Below, in pieces: positions 42,221-51,019 of a stretch of DNA of 64,000 nucleotides; the stretch's first letter is position 1; the number at the start of each line of letters is the position of its first letter. Below the pieces are notes generated by a model. It saw only the letters and a program-made list of their open reading frames with translations, was not told the DNA's origin and ran no database searches. The stretch is taken from the NCBI GenBank assembly GCA_964423615.1, contig CAYRFQ010000014.1, forward strand, positions 62,001 through 126,000, in the 5' to 3' direction. The position numbers and the translations under genes are program-made. Origin of the DNA: CAYRFQ01 sp964423615. Lineage in GTDB: Bacteria; Planctomycetota; Planctomycetia; Gemmatales; Gemmataceae.

Positions 42221-43951
42221 ATGGCTCTTGACGTATCACCCGAAGAAAAGGCGATTGGTGAAGAGAACTTCCACCGCGCTGTCGGCAAACTCGGCGTTTC
42301 TCGCCGCCAGTTCATGGGCGGTTTGTTGGCCACTGGTGCAGCACTGCCGATCGGTGCAGCCGCCTACTACGGCTACAACAAATCGGAGTTCCCCCGGATG
42401 CGGCCCGTGAAGGCTGGGCTCATCGGAGCCGGCGACGAAGGCGGCGTTCTGGTCGGCGAACACAACCCTGAGTTCGTCGAATTCGTCGCCTACTCGGACA
42501 TTCGGCCCTACAACCAAAAACGAATCTTCACTGGCGACATGAGAAAGGTCGGCGACAAACTCCAACCGCATCCGTCGAGCCCGCGGAAAGGCTTCAACTA
42601 CCACTACGGCAACGACGCAGCCGCCAGCATCACGCTCCACGAAGATTATCGCGACCTACTCAATGACGACGAAATCGAACTCGTCGTCATCGCGTTGCCG
42701 CTCCACCTCCACGCACCAGTGACGATCGATGCTCTCAACGCTGGCAAACACGTGTTGTGCGAAAAACTCATGGCCTGGAACGTCAAGCAATGTAAGCAGA
42801 TGATCCAAGCCGCCGAACGCAACAATAAGTTGCTCGCCATCGGCCACCAACGTCACTACAGCATGCTCTACGCTCACGCCCTCGAAGTCATCAAGAGCGG
42901 CGTCATGGGTGACATCCACCACATCCGTGCTCTGTGGCACCGCAACAACACCAAAGCCCTGCCAACGACCGACCCTCGTTACGTGGCCGACGATCCGTAC
43001 GCCCGTTACAAGGATAGCTGGCGCCCCGCCATCTATACCCCAGAAAAATTGACGCAAGCCGGGTACACTGGCATCGACCCGGACACAGGCATCTCCGAAG
43101 CCACACTCCGCCAAGCAGGCTTCAAGGATCTCAAGGAATTCATTCGATGGCGGCTGTATGATCGCACTGGCGGCGGACTCATGGCCGAACTCGGAAGCCA
43201 CCAACTCGACGCCTGTAGCATCTTCCTCGGTGGCGTTCGACCCATCGCCGTTTCCTCCGTCGGCGGAAAGTATTTCTACGAAGACGACCGCGAAGTCGAG
43301 GACCACGTCTTCTGCACCTACGAATTCCCCGGCCCCAAATTCTTCAAAGAAGGCATCGAAAACCCCGACCACACTAATTCCGAGCACATCCAAGACCGCA
43401 ACGATGTCGTCGTCGTGACCTACTCTTCGATCAACACCAACGACTTCGAAGGCTATGGCGAGTGCGTCATGGGAACGCGGGGAACGCTCGTCGTCGAGAA
43501 AGAACGCAGCGCGATGTTGTGGGGGCTCGGCAGCCGCTCGACCAAGATGGGCGTCAACACCAGCGGTGGTCAAGCTGCCATCGACACCTATGCTTCCGAC
43601 TACGTCCCGACTGCTACCGAAAATGCCGACGCCGCTCGCGGTCGGTCCTCCGTCGGCGACGCCATCAGCCGTGGGTATCGCGAAGAGATGGAGCACCTGG
43701 CCTACATCATCCGGATGCAAGACCAAGGGATGGAAAGCGACCAGGCCCAACTCAAACCTCGATGCGGCGGTCGGAAAGCCATGGCCGACGCCATCATGGC
43801 CCTGACCGCAAACGTCGCGATGGCCAACAAACAACGAATCGAATTTGACTCCGATTGGTACGACGTCGCCAAGCTGGATAAAGTCCCAGATGACTCTCGA
43901 AACATCGAAGGACCACTGCCTCCTGGCGAAGCTGCCGACGGCCGAAGTTAG
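42221..43951 (+). CDS. TAT-exported Gfo/Idh/MocA-family oxidoreductase
   Basis: 576 residues. The Tat signal is at about 25-50 (SRRQFMGGLLATGAALPIGAAA). The Rossmann domain begins at about 60 (VKAGLIGAGDEGGVLVG), with SDIRPYN and VVIALPLHLHAPVTIDALNAGKHVLCEKLMAW, the EKP-type motif here EKL. The C-terminal alpha/beta domain has GGLMAELGSHQLDA. The family oxidises sugars or their derivatives with NAD(P). Planctomycetes carry many exported members. ATG 42221 follows an AAGGAG site. A terminator follows 22 bp after the stop, so it is a single-gene unit. Confidence 0.92.
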   Translation: MALDVSPEEKAIGEENFHRAVGKLGVSRRQFMGGLLATGAALPIGAAAYYGYNKSEFPRMRPVKAGLIGAGDEGGVLVGEHNPEFVEFVAYSDIRPYNQKRIFTGDMRKVGDKLQPHPSSPRKGFNYHYGNDAAASITLHEDYRDLLNDDEIELVVIALPLHLHAPVTIDALNAGKHVLCEKLMAWNVKQCKQMIQAAERNNKLLAIGHQRHYSMLYAHALEVIKSGVMGDIHHIRALWHRNNTKALPTTDPRYVADDPYARYKDSWRPAIYTPEKLTQAGYTGIDPDTGISEATLRQAGFKDLKEFIRWRLYDRTGGGLMAELGSHQLDACSIFLGGVRPIAVSSVGGKYFYEDDREVEDHVFCTYEFPGPKFFKEGIENPDHTNSEHIQDRNDVVVVTYSSINTNDFEGYGECVMGTRGTLVVEKERSAMLWGLGSRSTKMGVNTSGGQAAIDTYASDYVPTATENADAARGRSSVGDAISRGYREEMEHLAYIIRMQDQGMESDQAQLKPRCGGRKAMADAIMALTANVAMANKQRIEFDSDWYDVAKLDKVPDDSRNIEGPLPPGEAADGRS

Positions 43952-43973
43952 GAAAGATTCCCAACATCAAAAA

Positions 43974-44010
43974 AGAACCCCAACTGGTATCAGTCGGGGT
44001 TCTTTTTTTG
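43974..44010 (+). terminator. Intrinsic terminator after the Gfo/Idh/MocA gene
   Basis: Stem agaaccccaactg (43974-43986), loop gtat, stem cagtcggggttct (43991-44003, one wobble), then a T tract. Confidence 0.9.
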
Positions 44011-44102
44011 TCCACCAATGCCAACCGAATTAAGACCGAAACTTCCGGAACTGGGGAGGTTCAAAAGCTCACGTCCTCACCATAATTCGGATCCGAAGAA
44101 GA

Positions 44103-45035
44103 TTAATGAACCGGCGCCATTCCGTTGCGAGCCGCGATTTCTTCTTCGTATTCCTCGTATTCCTCATCTTCGTGCTGTTGTTCGTTGGTTGGAGCTTCCG
44201 TTGGGAAAAACTCCTCGCTCGACGGATTGTGCTCGTCAAGTTTTCGCAACACGCCAACGGCTTCTTCCAGGTCGTGTTCGAGACAACAAACGCTAATCAC
44301 CAACTCAGCCAGCGCCGCGAACTGCAATCCGCTCGTCACCTCAACCCAACGAGCCCGTTCGGCGTCAGCCAATTCCGGCACTTTGCGAGCGAAGTAGGCG
44401 TCTCGAAGCGCCGCATCGGGAGCATCGATTCGCAAAATCCGATCGAACCGACGTGGTCGCGAAATGATCCGACGGTCGAGTTTTTCCGGATAGTTCGTAC
44501 TCGCGATGTTGACGGCCTTGTCGACCTGGTGGTTGCCGTCGAGCCACTGGAGCAAGGCACTCTCACCGTGGTATTCGATCGTCGCATCAATATCTTCGAA
44601 AATACATACGATGGGACGGTCGGGCTCGACCTCACGGAATTGTTCGACACACTGAATCAACGCGTGAGGACTCTGGCAGAAAAACGCCACGGAACCTTGC
44701 TGGACAACTTTCGCGACGACTTGGTGAATGAGCGAAGACTTCCCACCACCTTGTTTGCCGTAGAGCAAGTAACCCCGACGATGGAGAAAGCCGTACTTGC
44801 GAAATTGGGCCCCGCGCGTCCAGAATTTCTCGATCTCTTTGAGAATTGTCGAAGAAAGACTCCCAGGAAAGTCAATCAAGTCATCGAGTTTGAGTGTTTT
44901 TGGTTGGAGAAGAGGAGCCCCATAACAATCCGTCATACACAAGTAAGCTCCCGTTGGAAGTTGATCCAAAGTCGGACCACACGCTTGATAACCACCCGAA
45001 CGCATGGACCATTGCACGAAATTCCTTGTCTGCAT
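44103..45035 (-). CDS. BCS1-like AAA ATPase
   Basis: About 310 residues from ATG 45035. The N-terminal part has GAYLCMTDCYGAPLLQPKTL and LDDLIDFPGSLSSTIL. The AAA core follows: Walker A LYGKQGGGKSSLIH (about 92-105), FFCQSP, Walker B IVCIFEDIDAT (about 138-148), sensor 1 IASTNYPEKLD, and arginine finger region IISRPRRFDRIL. The layout is that of BCS1-type AAA proteins and soluble relatives in planctomycetes. No membrane helix is seen. The C-terminal tail is Glu-rich. Its partner substrate is unknown. An upstream in-frame start at 45095 is possible. Confidence 0.85.
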   Translation of the reverse strand: MQTRNFVQWSMRSGGYQACGPTLDQLPTGAYLCMTDCYGAPLLQPKTLKLDDLIDFPGSLSSTILKEIEKFWTRGAQFRKYGFLHRRGYLLYGKQGGGKSSLIHQVVAKVVQQGSVAFFCQSPHALIQCVEQFREVEPDRPIVCIFEDIDATIEYHGESALLQWLDGNHQVDKAVNIASTNYPEKLDRRIISRPRRFDRILRIDAPDAALRDAYFARKVPELADAERARWVEVTSGLQFAALAELVISVCCLEHDLEEAVGVLRKLDEHNPSSEEFFPTEAPTNEQQHEDEEYEEYEEEIAARNGMAPVH

Positions 45036-46047
45036 CCTTGTACTCCCACAGTTGCCGAGTTGGAAAAGTTGATGTTGTGGGTAGGACATTAACACGTGAG
45101 AAAAAGTTCACCAAGGTTGGTAGAAAAAACACTCGCATTTGTGTCTGTTCTTGGTCGACTTCCGGAGACAACAACGGACAACCAACAGTTCCCCAAACAA
45201 GACTTCCCACGAGACTCCACGTCTTGTCCTCTGCTCTGAACCCCTTTCTGGTTCTGAAATATTTTTCCAATCCCCGTAAGGAAGTCGCACCGTCGTGCGT
45301 CTCATAGTTGTTGACAAAAATAACTTCTTCCCTGACACAAAGGAGGTCACGACTGCTGAGCGAAAACGAGCCAAACAACATCGTGTTGTAACTATCCGAG
45401 TGCTCGACAAACAAAACTAAGTCACCTTCTGAATCATTCTCAAGGGCCGAGATCGACCCTTCCCGAAACTGATCTGAAAGAACCGCGGGTATCTCATCTC
45501 CACGTTCTATTATCCGGTTTCTCCAGAGAGCAACGCCACACGTTGTGGCTGCAACAACCTCCGCTTGAGTTAAGTCTTCAGCATCAACGACTTCTCACAG
45601 CAACGACCAATAGGCTGCCTTTGACCCTCGAGACTTCCTCGAGGGTCTGTTCTTTGGACATCCCTCTCCATAAAGCCCTGCACATCGATCTACTTTCAAA
45701 TTATTGGTTAATCATTTTGAAACAGAACCACTGCGTTGTTACAAACGAGTGGGATTGAAGCAACAATCACACCTTTCCATCAGTCAACCCATCCCAAATC
45801 ATTGTTAAACTCTTCGTAGTTTAACGAGTTTGCCGGATATGCTAACTTTATCAATTTACGATAGAAAGAATTGTAAAATCTACAAATCATACTATTGCAA
45901 CGGTGGTCAGTCGGATTAACTTAAAATAGATGAGTAATAGTCTGGACAGAGTTGCAAAAGCGAGGGGTGTTTTGTTCCGGTGGAGTTGCCGGGACTGTCT
46001 GGGTGTTTCTCACACAACTGGACTGGCACTAAAAGGAGAGTAAACCC
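45036..46047. other. Long intergenic region with one unexplained open frame
   Basis: About 1 kb between the AAA gene and the Tyr-repeat gene. A minus-strand frame (44881-45414, 177 codons) covers the left part and overlaps the AAA gene by about 150 bp; its residues look partly natural but match no family. At 45623-45647 gaccctcgag and ctcgagggtc form a 10-bp hairpin with a 5-base loop, followed by a weak T-rich stretch. An A/T-rich stretch around 45800-45900 should contain the promoter for 46048. Confidence 0.45.
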
Positions 46048-47166
46048 ATGAAACCCTACTGGGTTCGCATTGTGTGTGGGCTGTTCGTGTTCTTTTTCGG
46101 CGTCGTAGAACCTGCGTCCGCTGCTTGGAATAACGTCTTCCAGGTCACGTGTTTCCTGCGACGAAGACGGGCCGCCGCACGAATTCCCATTGTTGCTCAG
46201 AGTTCGCCTGTCGTTGTTCAGAGTTCGCCTGTCGTTACACAGAGTCCACCTGTCGTCACACAGAGTGCGCCATGTCCGCAACGACAGTGTACCACTCGCT
46301 ACATCCAACGATCCTACTACCAACCGGTCACGACTTATAAGACCGAGACATACTATGAGCCAGTGACCTCCTATCGGACGAGCTATTATTACGAGCCCGT
46401 AACGAGCTATCGCATGTCGTGCTATTACGACCCGTGCACATGTAGCTATCGACAAGTCGCCGTCCCACAAACAAGTTATCGGCTTCGGTCACAAAGTTGT
46501 CCCGTCCAAAGCTTCGTCCAAAGGTGTCGCTCGGTCCCACAGACGAGCTATCGACAAGTCAACTATTACGTTCCGCAAACTACATGCTGCGAAACGACCA
46601 CCGGCGCACCGGTATTGGGAACCGCTCCGCCACCCACTGCCAATCCCAACCCACAAATTTCGGGTTCTTCACCAAGCACGAACCAGAACGAAGATCCAAG
46701 CGTCCAGCAACAATCCCAAACCCGACAACCACAGTTTCGGAAGTTTTACAGCGCTCCAGAAACGACTCCATCACAAACTCAACAAAATTCGGAATATCGG
46801 CAACCCTTCCTTGGCAATCCCCAACCGACAACCAAATCGGTAACTCCTAAATCACAACCAAGATTCCAAGGCGTTCCGTTAGACCGATTCACCAGAAACA
46901 CGACGGAAAACATCCAGGGACGCGTCGTTCGTGACAACAAAACTCCTCTGGCCAATACACGACTTGTATTCGTCAACGCCGAGCTTCGTGCCAACCAGCA
47001 CTTTACGACATCGGACTCCAACGGTAACTTCCGCCTGGCCCTTGGCTCCGGTCAGTGGGAAATTTACATGACCCAGTCCAACGGCAAGCGAGTTTATCAC
47101 AGTCAAATCGACGTGCGTAATGAGGAACAAGCCCCCTTCTTTACTTTGGTTAGTCATCGAAGATAA
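46048..47166 (+). CDS. Secreted Tyr/Pro-repeat surface protein with C-terminal Cna-type domain
   Basis: 372 residues. A signal peptide spans 1-26 (GLFVFFFGVVEPASA). Residues 50-75 hold three QSSPVV-type heptads. Residues 85-190 hold degenerate repeats YYEPVTSYR and PQTSYR mixed with Cys, reminiscent of the YTV-type planctomycete wall proteins. A long Gln/Asn/Pro-rich linker follows. The end (GRVVRDNKTPLANTRLVFVN, DSNGNFRLALGSGQWEIYM) is a carboxypeptidase-regulatory/Cna-like beta domain. I infer an extracellular wall or matrix component, perhaps crosslinked through Tyr and Cys. ATG 46048 follows an AAGGAG site and a terminator follows the stop. Confidence 0.75.
   Translation: MKPYWVRIVCGLFVFFFGVVEPASAAWNNVFQVTCFLRRRRAAARIPIVAQSSPVVVQSSPVVTQSPPVVTQSAPCPQRQCTTRYIQRSYYQPVTTYKTETYYEPVTSYRTSYYYEPVTSYRMSCYYDPCTCSYRQVAVPQTSYRLRSQSCPVQSFVQRCRSVPQTSYRQVNYYVPQTTCCETTTGAPVLGTAPPPTANPNPQISGSSPSTNQNEDPSVQQQSQTRQPQFRKFYSAPETTPSQTQQNSEYRQPFLGNPQPTTKSVTPKSQPRFQGVPLDRFTRNTTENIQGRVVRDNKTPLANTRLVFVNAELRANQHFTTSDSNGNFRLALGSGQWEIYMTQSNGKRVYHSQIDVRNEEQAPFFTLVSHRR
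46198..46266 (+). repeat. 21-bp tandem repeat inside the Tyr-repeat gene
   Basis: The unit cagagttcgcctgtcgtt plus three bases occurs about three times with mismatches in the third copy, followed by a partial unit (cagagtgcgc). It encodes the heptads QSSPVVV and QSSPVVT. Being coding and in frame, it is not a CRISPR. Confidence 0.75.
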
Positions 47167-47185
47167 GAGCTGAACTCAATATGCT

Positions 47186-47222
47186 AAAAAGGCTCGGCAG
47201 GTCCACCTGTCGGGCCTTTTTT
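47186..47222 (+). terminator. Intrinsic terminator after the Tyr-repeat gene
   Basis: aaaggctcggcaggt pairs with acctgtcgggccttt (two wobble pairs), followed by TTTTT. It lies 20 bp after the stop at 47166 and before the convergent ppa. Confidence 0.85.
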
Positions 47223-47248
47223 CATTTCGTCACGACCTGTTTCTGTTC

Positions 47249-47800
47249 CTATTGCGGCCTCTTGACCAGTTCGTTGACATACCTGTTCACGGCGTCTTCC
47301 ACTGTCTCTTTCGCTTCTGGAATCCCAGTCCACCCAAGCGGCTCGACACTTACCCCCTCGAGTTGCTTGTACGTGCTAAAGAAGTGCTCTACCTCACGAA
47401 GAAAGTGTTGCGGAACGTCTTCCAGCGATTTGAATTCCGCAAAGAGCGGATCGGAGTTCGGAACGCCAAAAATCTTGAAGTCGTTATCCCCTCGGTCACG
47501 CATCTTGAACATTCCGATTACCCGGGTCTCGATCAAACATCCACTGAACGTTGGTTCATTGACCATCACCAATATATCGAGCGGGTCTCCGTCCTCGGCA
47601 AGCGTTTGAGGGATTATTCCATAATCGCCAGGGTAGTGACTCGCCGAATACAGATGACGATCAAGCCGAATCAGTCCTGTCTTTTTGTCGATCTCGTACT
47701 TGTTCCGTTTACCCTTGGGAATCTCGATGATTGCATGGACGACCGAAGGCAAATCCGTCCCGGCAGAGATTGAATGAAACCAGTTTTGGTTGTTTTGCAT
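47249..47800 (-). CDS. ppa: Inorganic pyrophosphatase (family I)
   Basis: 183 residues. Motifs are AIIEIPKGKRNKYEIDK, the catalytic YPGDYGIIPQTLAEDGDPLDILVM, quoted in part, and MRDRGDNDFKIFGV. The Asp residues of DGDPLD and the RGDND loop bind Mg. The enzyme splits pyrophosphate, pulling biosynthetic reactions forward. It is monocistronic, divergent from mqnE by 175 bp. Confidence 0.95.
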   Translation of the reverse strand: MQNNQNWFHSISAGTDLPSVVHAIIEIPKGKRNKYEIDKKTGLIRLDRHLYSASHYPGDYGIIPQTLAEDGDPLDILVMVNEPTFSGCLIETRVIGMFKMRDRGDNDFKIFGVPNSDPLFAEFKSLEDVPQHFLREVEHFFSTYKQLEGVSVEPLGWTGIPEAKETVEDAVNRYVNELVKRPQ

Positions 47801-47975
47801 TTCCGAATTCCATTGTTGTGCTAGTGAAGAAGATAACGGTGTGAATTTCTGATCACGTTTTACGGTTAATCAACCGTGTGAAGCTTGCCATGCCAAACAC
47901 CTTACCCATCCTGGATTTTTACAGCCCCTTTTGCTATAGAATCAATAAAGTCCTGTTGCTTGGAGAGGAAAGTCA

Positions 47976-49121
47976 ATGGACAAACTCGAATACGAAACCC
48001 GATTCTCGGAGATCCGCGAAAAGGTTAATTCCGGATCTCGCCTGTCGTTTGAAGAGGGCATGTTCCTGGAAGAACACGCGGACCTCCTGACGCTCGGTCA
48101 ACTTGCTAACATCGTTCGTGAACGCAAGAACGGCAACAATGCCTACTATAACGTCAACACACACTTGAACCCAACGAACGTCTGCGTGTATAGATGTACA
48201 TTTTGTGCATTCCGTGCCGATCTCAAAGATCCCAAAGGCTACGTCATGAACGACGAGCAGATCCTCGAACGCGCTGCCGAAGCCCAAGGACGCGGCGCGA
48301 CCGAACTGCACATCGTCGGCGGGTTGCACCACCAACTACCTTACGAATGGTATTTGAACGTGGTGAGAATTATTCACGAAAACTACCCCCGCTTGCACCT
48401 GAAAGCTTACACCGCCGTCGAGTGGGATTGGTTCTCGCGAATGACGAATCGACCGACCAAGGACCTGCTCGCTGAATTCAAAGACGCCGGACTCGGCAGC
48501 CTTCCGGGCGGCGGAGCGGAAATCTTTCACCCGGAAATCCGCGATCAGATCTGCGAACACAAGGCCGATGCTGGCGGTTGGCTCCAAATCCACCGTGAGG
48601 CCCACGAACTCGGTCTCCGTACCAACGCAACGATGCTCTACGGCCACATCGAGAAGCCTCATCACCGCATCGACCACCTCGTGCGTCTCCGCGAAACACA
48701 AGACATCACCGGCGGCTTCCAGACTTTCATTCCGCTGGCGTTCCACCCGGACAACACCGGAATGGATCACTTGCAAAAGCCGAGCATGCTTCGCGACCTA
48801 CGCACGATGGCCGTTAGCCGATTGATGCTTGACAATTTCCCTCACATCAAGGCTTATTGGGTGATGTTGGGCATCCCCACGGCGCAAATTTCGTTGAGCT
48901 TCGGTGCCGACGACATCGACGGCACCGTCGTACACGAAAAGATTTACCACGACGCCGGTTCGGACTCACCGCAAGAAATGACGATCACAGACCTGCGCCG
49001 ACTCATCGAAGAAGCTGGTCGCGTTCCGGTCGAACGAGACACCCTCTACCACGAAGTCGTTCGCGAAGAAGACGACTGGAAAACGGGTCAGCAAATTCAA
49101 CTCGTCGAGGCCGCCGTGTAA
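47976..49121 (+). CDS. mqnE: Aminofutalosine synthase (radical SAM)
   Basis: 381 residues. Cluster ligands are Cys70, Cys74 and Cys77 in NVCVYRCTFCAFR, preceded by YYNVNTHLNPTN. Other hallmarks are ELHIVGGLHHQLPYEWY, GLGSLPGGGAEIFH and FHPDNTGMDHLQKP. It joins 3-enolpyruvylbenzoate to SAM-derived adenosine, the second step of the futalosine route, between MqnA and MqnC encoded at 23943-25866. The THLNPTN and lack of the MqnC DRNINYTN motif separate it from its paralogue. ATG 47976 follows GGAGAGGA. A terminator follows at 49157. Confidence 0.94.
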   Translation: MDKLEYETRFSEIREKVNSGSRLSFEEGMFLEEHADLLTLGQLANIVRERKNGNNAYYNVNTHLNPTNVCVYRCTFCAFRADLKDPKGYVMNDEQILERAAEAQGRGATELHIVGGLHHQLPYEWYLNVVRIIHENYPRLHLKAYTAVEWDWFSRMTNRPTKDLLAEFKDAGLGSLPGGGAEIFHPEIRDQICEHKADAGGWLQIHREAHELGLRTNATMLYGHIEKPHHRIDHLVRLRETQDITGGFQTFIPLAFHPDNTGMDHLQKPSMLRDLRTMAVSRLMLDNFPHIKAYWVMLGIPTAQISLSFGADDIDGTVVHEKIYHDAGSDSPQEMTITDLRRLIEEAGRVPVERDTLYHEVVREEDDWKTGQQIQLVEAAV

Positions 49122-49156
49122 GAGCACTTGTCACGGCGAACAAGATGGAACACACT

Positions 49157-49191
49157 AAAAGACCGGCTGGAAGACAGTCGGTCTTCTTTTT
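49157..49191 (+). terminator. Intrinsic terminator after mqnE
   Basis: aagaccggctg (49159-49169) pairs with cagtcggtctt (49175-49185, one wobble), followed by ctttttt. It lies 36 bp after the mqnE stop and just before the start of the next gene. Confidence 0.85.
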
Positions 49192-49208
49192 TGGAGTGAG
49201 TTTCCAAC

Positions 49209-50396
49209 ATGGACGAACAATCCTTACTCGACAAAATCGCCAAAGACCCAAACAACGAAACGACCTACCTCGTCTACGCGGACTGGCTCGAAGAGCAAGG
49301 TCAGAACGACCGAGCCGAGTTGATTCGTCTCGAATTAGAGGCCGAGAACTTACCTAACTGGTCACCAAAACGGGAGAAACTCCAAAATCGCCGAAGTGAA
49401 TTGTTGGACCACCTTCGAGCCAATTGGAACGTGCTCCGACAAGTTCCAGGCGACATAACGGTCAACTGGCTGCGAGGCCTTCCTACTCAAATCCAGTTCC
49501 TGTGGAGTTCCGCACACCAAGTCTCCACAGAAACCTTTCAATATGTCCTCCAGTTCCCCTTCCTCCAGTCCTTGGTGACTTCGGGCCACTTTCCTCCAGA
49601 ATGGCTGGAATCATTATCCGAAAGTGCAAATCTCCACACGCTTCACATCACGAATAGGACCAAAGATCATGTCCAACCCCTCCTTTCGTTACCCCATTTG
49701 CAAAACTTGACGATCAGCGGATACTTCGAGTCGTTCATTCCCCAATTGGTTCAATTTCCGCGTCTGAAAAGTCTCGCACTCTATGGTCAAATAGAGAACG
49801 AAACATGCCTCCACATTGGTCAACTACAGAGCCTACGGTCGTTAAGGCTGTGCACTAATGCCAAAGCCCCGGAAGATGGTCTTGCTCACCTCGTCTCGCT
49901 CACCAAACTCGAAGAGTTATATCTCCCCGACTTCGGCATGACCTCCGAAGGTTGCGAGCACATCGGCCAACTCGTCAATCTGAAAAAACTTGAGTTGATA
50001 GAGAATGAGATCAAAGACGAGGGCGTCAAATACCTCGTTCCGCTCCAACAACTTCAGGTACTGGATTTGACCGAAACGGACATCTCCAACAAATCTTATC
50101 CTTACCTCGCCAAGTTGAAAAAATTGAAAGGGCTCGACCTCCGTTACAACTTCTCCCTCGACGGCAAAGGTCTGTCCAAACTCAAGGACCTCCCCGAACT
50201 CGAAGAGCTGGACATTTCTTGGAGCGAAGTGAGATTGGACGATCTCGTCTCGTTACTCGAATTTCCAAATCTCAAGTTTGTACGAACGAGCAGTGATATG
50301 TTTTCCGAAGACGAAGAAGATGATTATGAAGAAGTAGAACGTTGGGAGACTGCCTTCCAGAAAGAAGACATACTAATGGACGTGCATTGGGAATAA
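49209..50396 (+). CDS. TIGR02996-leader leucine-rich repeat protein
   Basis: 395 residues. The leader DEQSLLDKIAKDPNNETTYL, then VYADWLEEQGQ, is the TIGR02996 domain that planctomycetes fuse to repeat proteins. A short helical stretch follows, and from about 110 leucine-rich repeats run to the end (LPHLQNLTISGYF, LTKLEELYLPDFGMTSEG, LQQLQVLDLTETDI, LKKLKGLDLRYNFSLDG, LPELEELDISWSEV). These make a protein-binding surface. The acidic tail has DEEDDYEEVE. No signal peptide. Function is unknown. It follows mqnE but is separated by a terminator. Confidence 0.85.
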   Translation: MDEQSLLDKIAKDPNNETTYLVYADWLEEQGQNDRAELIRLELEAENLPNWSPKREKLQNRRSELLDHLRANWNVLRQVPGDITVNWLRGLPTQIQFLWSSAHQVSTETFQYVLQFPFLQSLVTSGHFPPEWLESLSESANLHTLHITNRTKDHVQPLLSLPHLQNLTISGYFESFIPQLVQFPRLKSLALYGQIENETCLHIGQLQSLRSLRLCTNAKAPEDGLAHLVSLTKLEELYLPDFGMTSEGCEHIGQLVNLKKLELIENEIKDEGVKYLVPLQQLQVLDLTETDISNKSYPYLAKLKKLKGLDLRYNFSLDGKGLSKLKDLPELEELDISWSEVRLDDLVSLLEFPNLKFVRTSSDMFSEDEEDDYEEVERWETAFQKEDILMDVHWE

Positions 50397-50461
50397 CGGC
50401 TCAGATAGGCTGTCGGATGGACCGTAGCCCACCCGACAAGAATCCCGGTTGACGATCAACA

Positions 50462-50872
50462 TCAACGATCCTTCTTCTCTTTCGGTTTCGCAAGCCCAGC
50501 CTTCTCCAAAAGCGACTGTTCGAGGATGTTCTCCATGTCGTCCTCACTTTCGACTTCCTCGAAACCTCCCTCGGGAGCCTCGTATTCGATCGTCCAAGTT
50601 CGTTTTGCCAACGTGATTTCGTGACCGGGGTGCAACATCGTTCGCGTCGTAATTCGAGCACCGTTGACTTTGGTTCCATTGGTGCTCCCAGCGTCTTGAA
50701 TGTACCACCATCCGTTGTTGTACATCAGACGACAATGGGTCTTGGATACGTTTGGCAAACGCAGACAAACGTCGCAAGATTCCAACCGACCAATCGTCAT
50801 GTCATCCCGAATCAGCGGAATCGGATCGCCTCCGCCCACAGGCACCAATTCCCCCAGAACTTTATGTGTCAT
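50462..50872 (-). CDS. FHA-domain protein
   Basis: 136 residues. The FHA domain fills about 10-100: VPVGGGDPIPLIRDDMTIGR, then LPNVSKTHCRLMYNNGWWYI with the conserved Ser/His, QDAGSTNGTKVNGARI with the NG-containing phosphothreonine pocket, and HEITLAKRTWTIEY. The tail is Glu-rich and ends with Lys repeats. It would bind phosphothreonine proteins made by Ser/Thr kinases, which are common in planctomycetes; none is adjacent. ATG 50872 is chosen because the frame upstream to 51295 is antisense to the radical SAM gene. Confidence 0.88.
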   Translation of the reverse strand: MTHKVLGELVPVGGGDPIPLIRDDMTIGRLESCDVCLRLPNVSKTHCRLMYNNGWWYIQDAGSTNGTKVNGARITTRTMLHPGHEITLAKRTWTIEYEAPEGGFEEVESEDDMENILEQSLLEKAGLAKPKEKKDR

Positions 50873-51019
50873 TTGATTTCCCTGTTGCAAAGTCAACCGG
50901 CATTTTCGGACCTCTCGTGGAACCTGTGTTCCGACCCAGGTATCATAAAATATGAACAATCGAGAGTCCAGAGAGGCGAACGTGATTGGCGTGACAATCG
51001 ACAAAACACAGGCTCGAAA

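Noticed and set aside
44106..45092. 328-codon open frame on the plus strand opposite the AAA ATPase gene
   Set aside because: It mirrors the AAA gene, whose motifs are clear. The antisense product has no family pattern.
46198..46266. Short tandem repeat considered as CRISPR
   Set aside because: The 21-bp units are adjacent without spacers and are in frame in a coding gene.
47955..47976. gaggaaagtc, as in the RNase P RNA core
   Set aside because: It is the ribosome binding site of mqnE, and no other RNase P element is nearby.
50621..51019. Upstream extension of the radical SAM gene to 50621
   Set aside because: It is antisense to the FHA gene and adds residues unlike the family.
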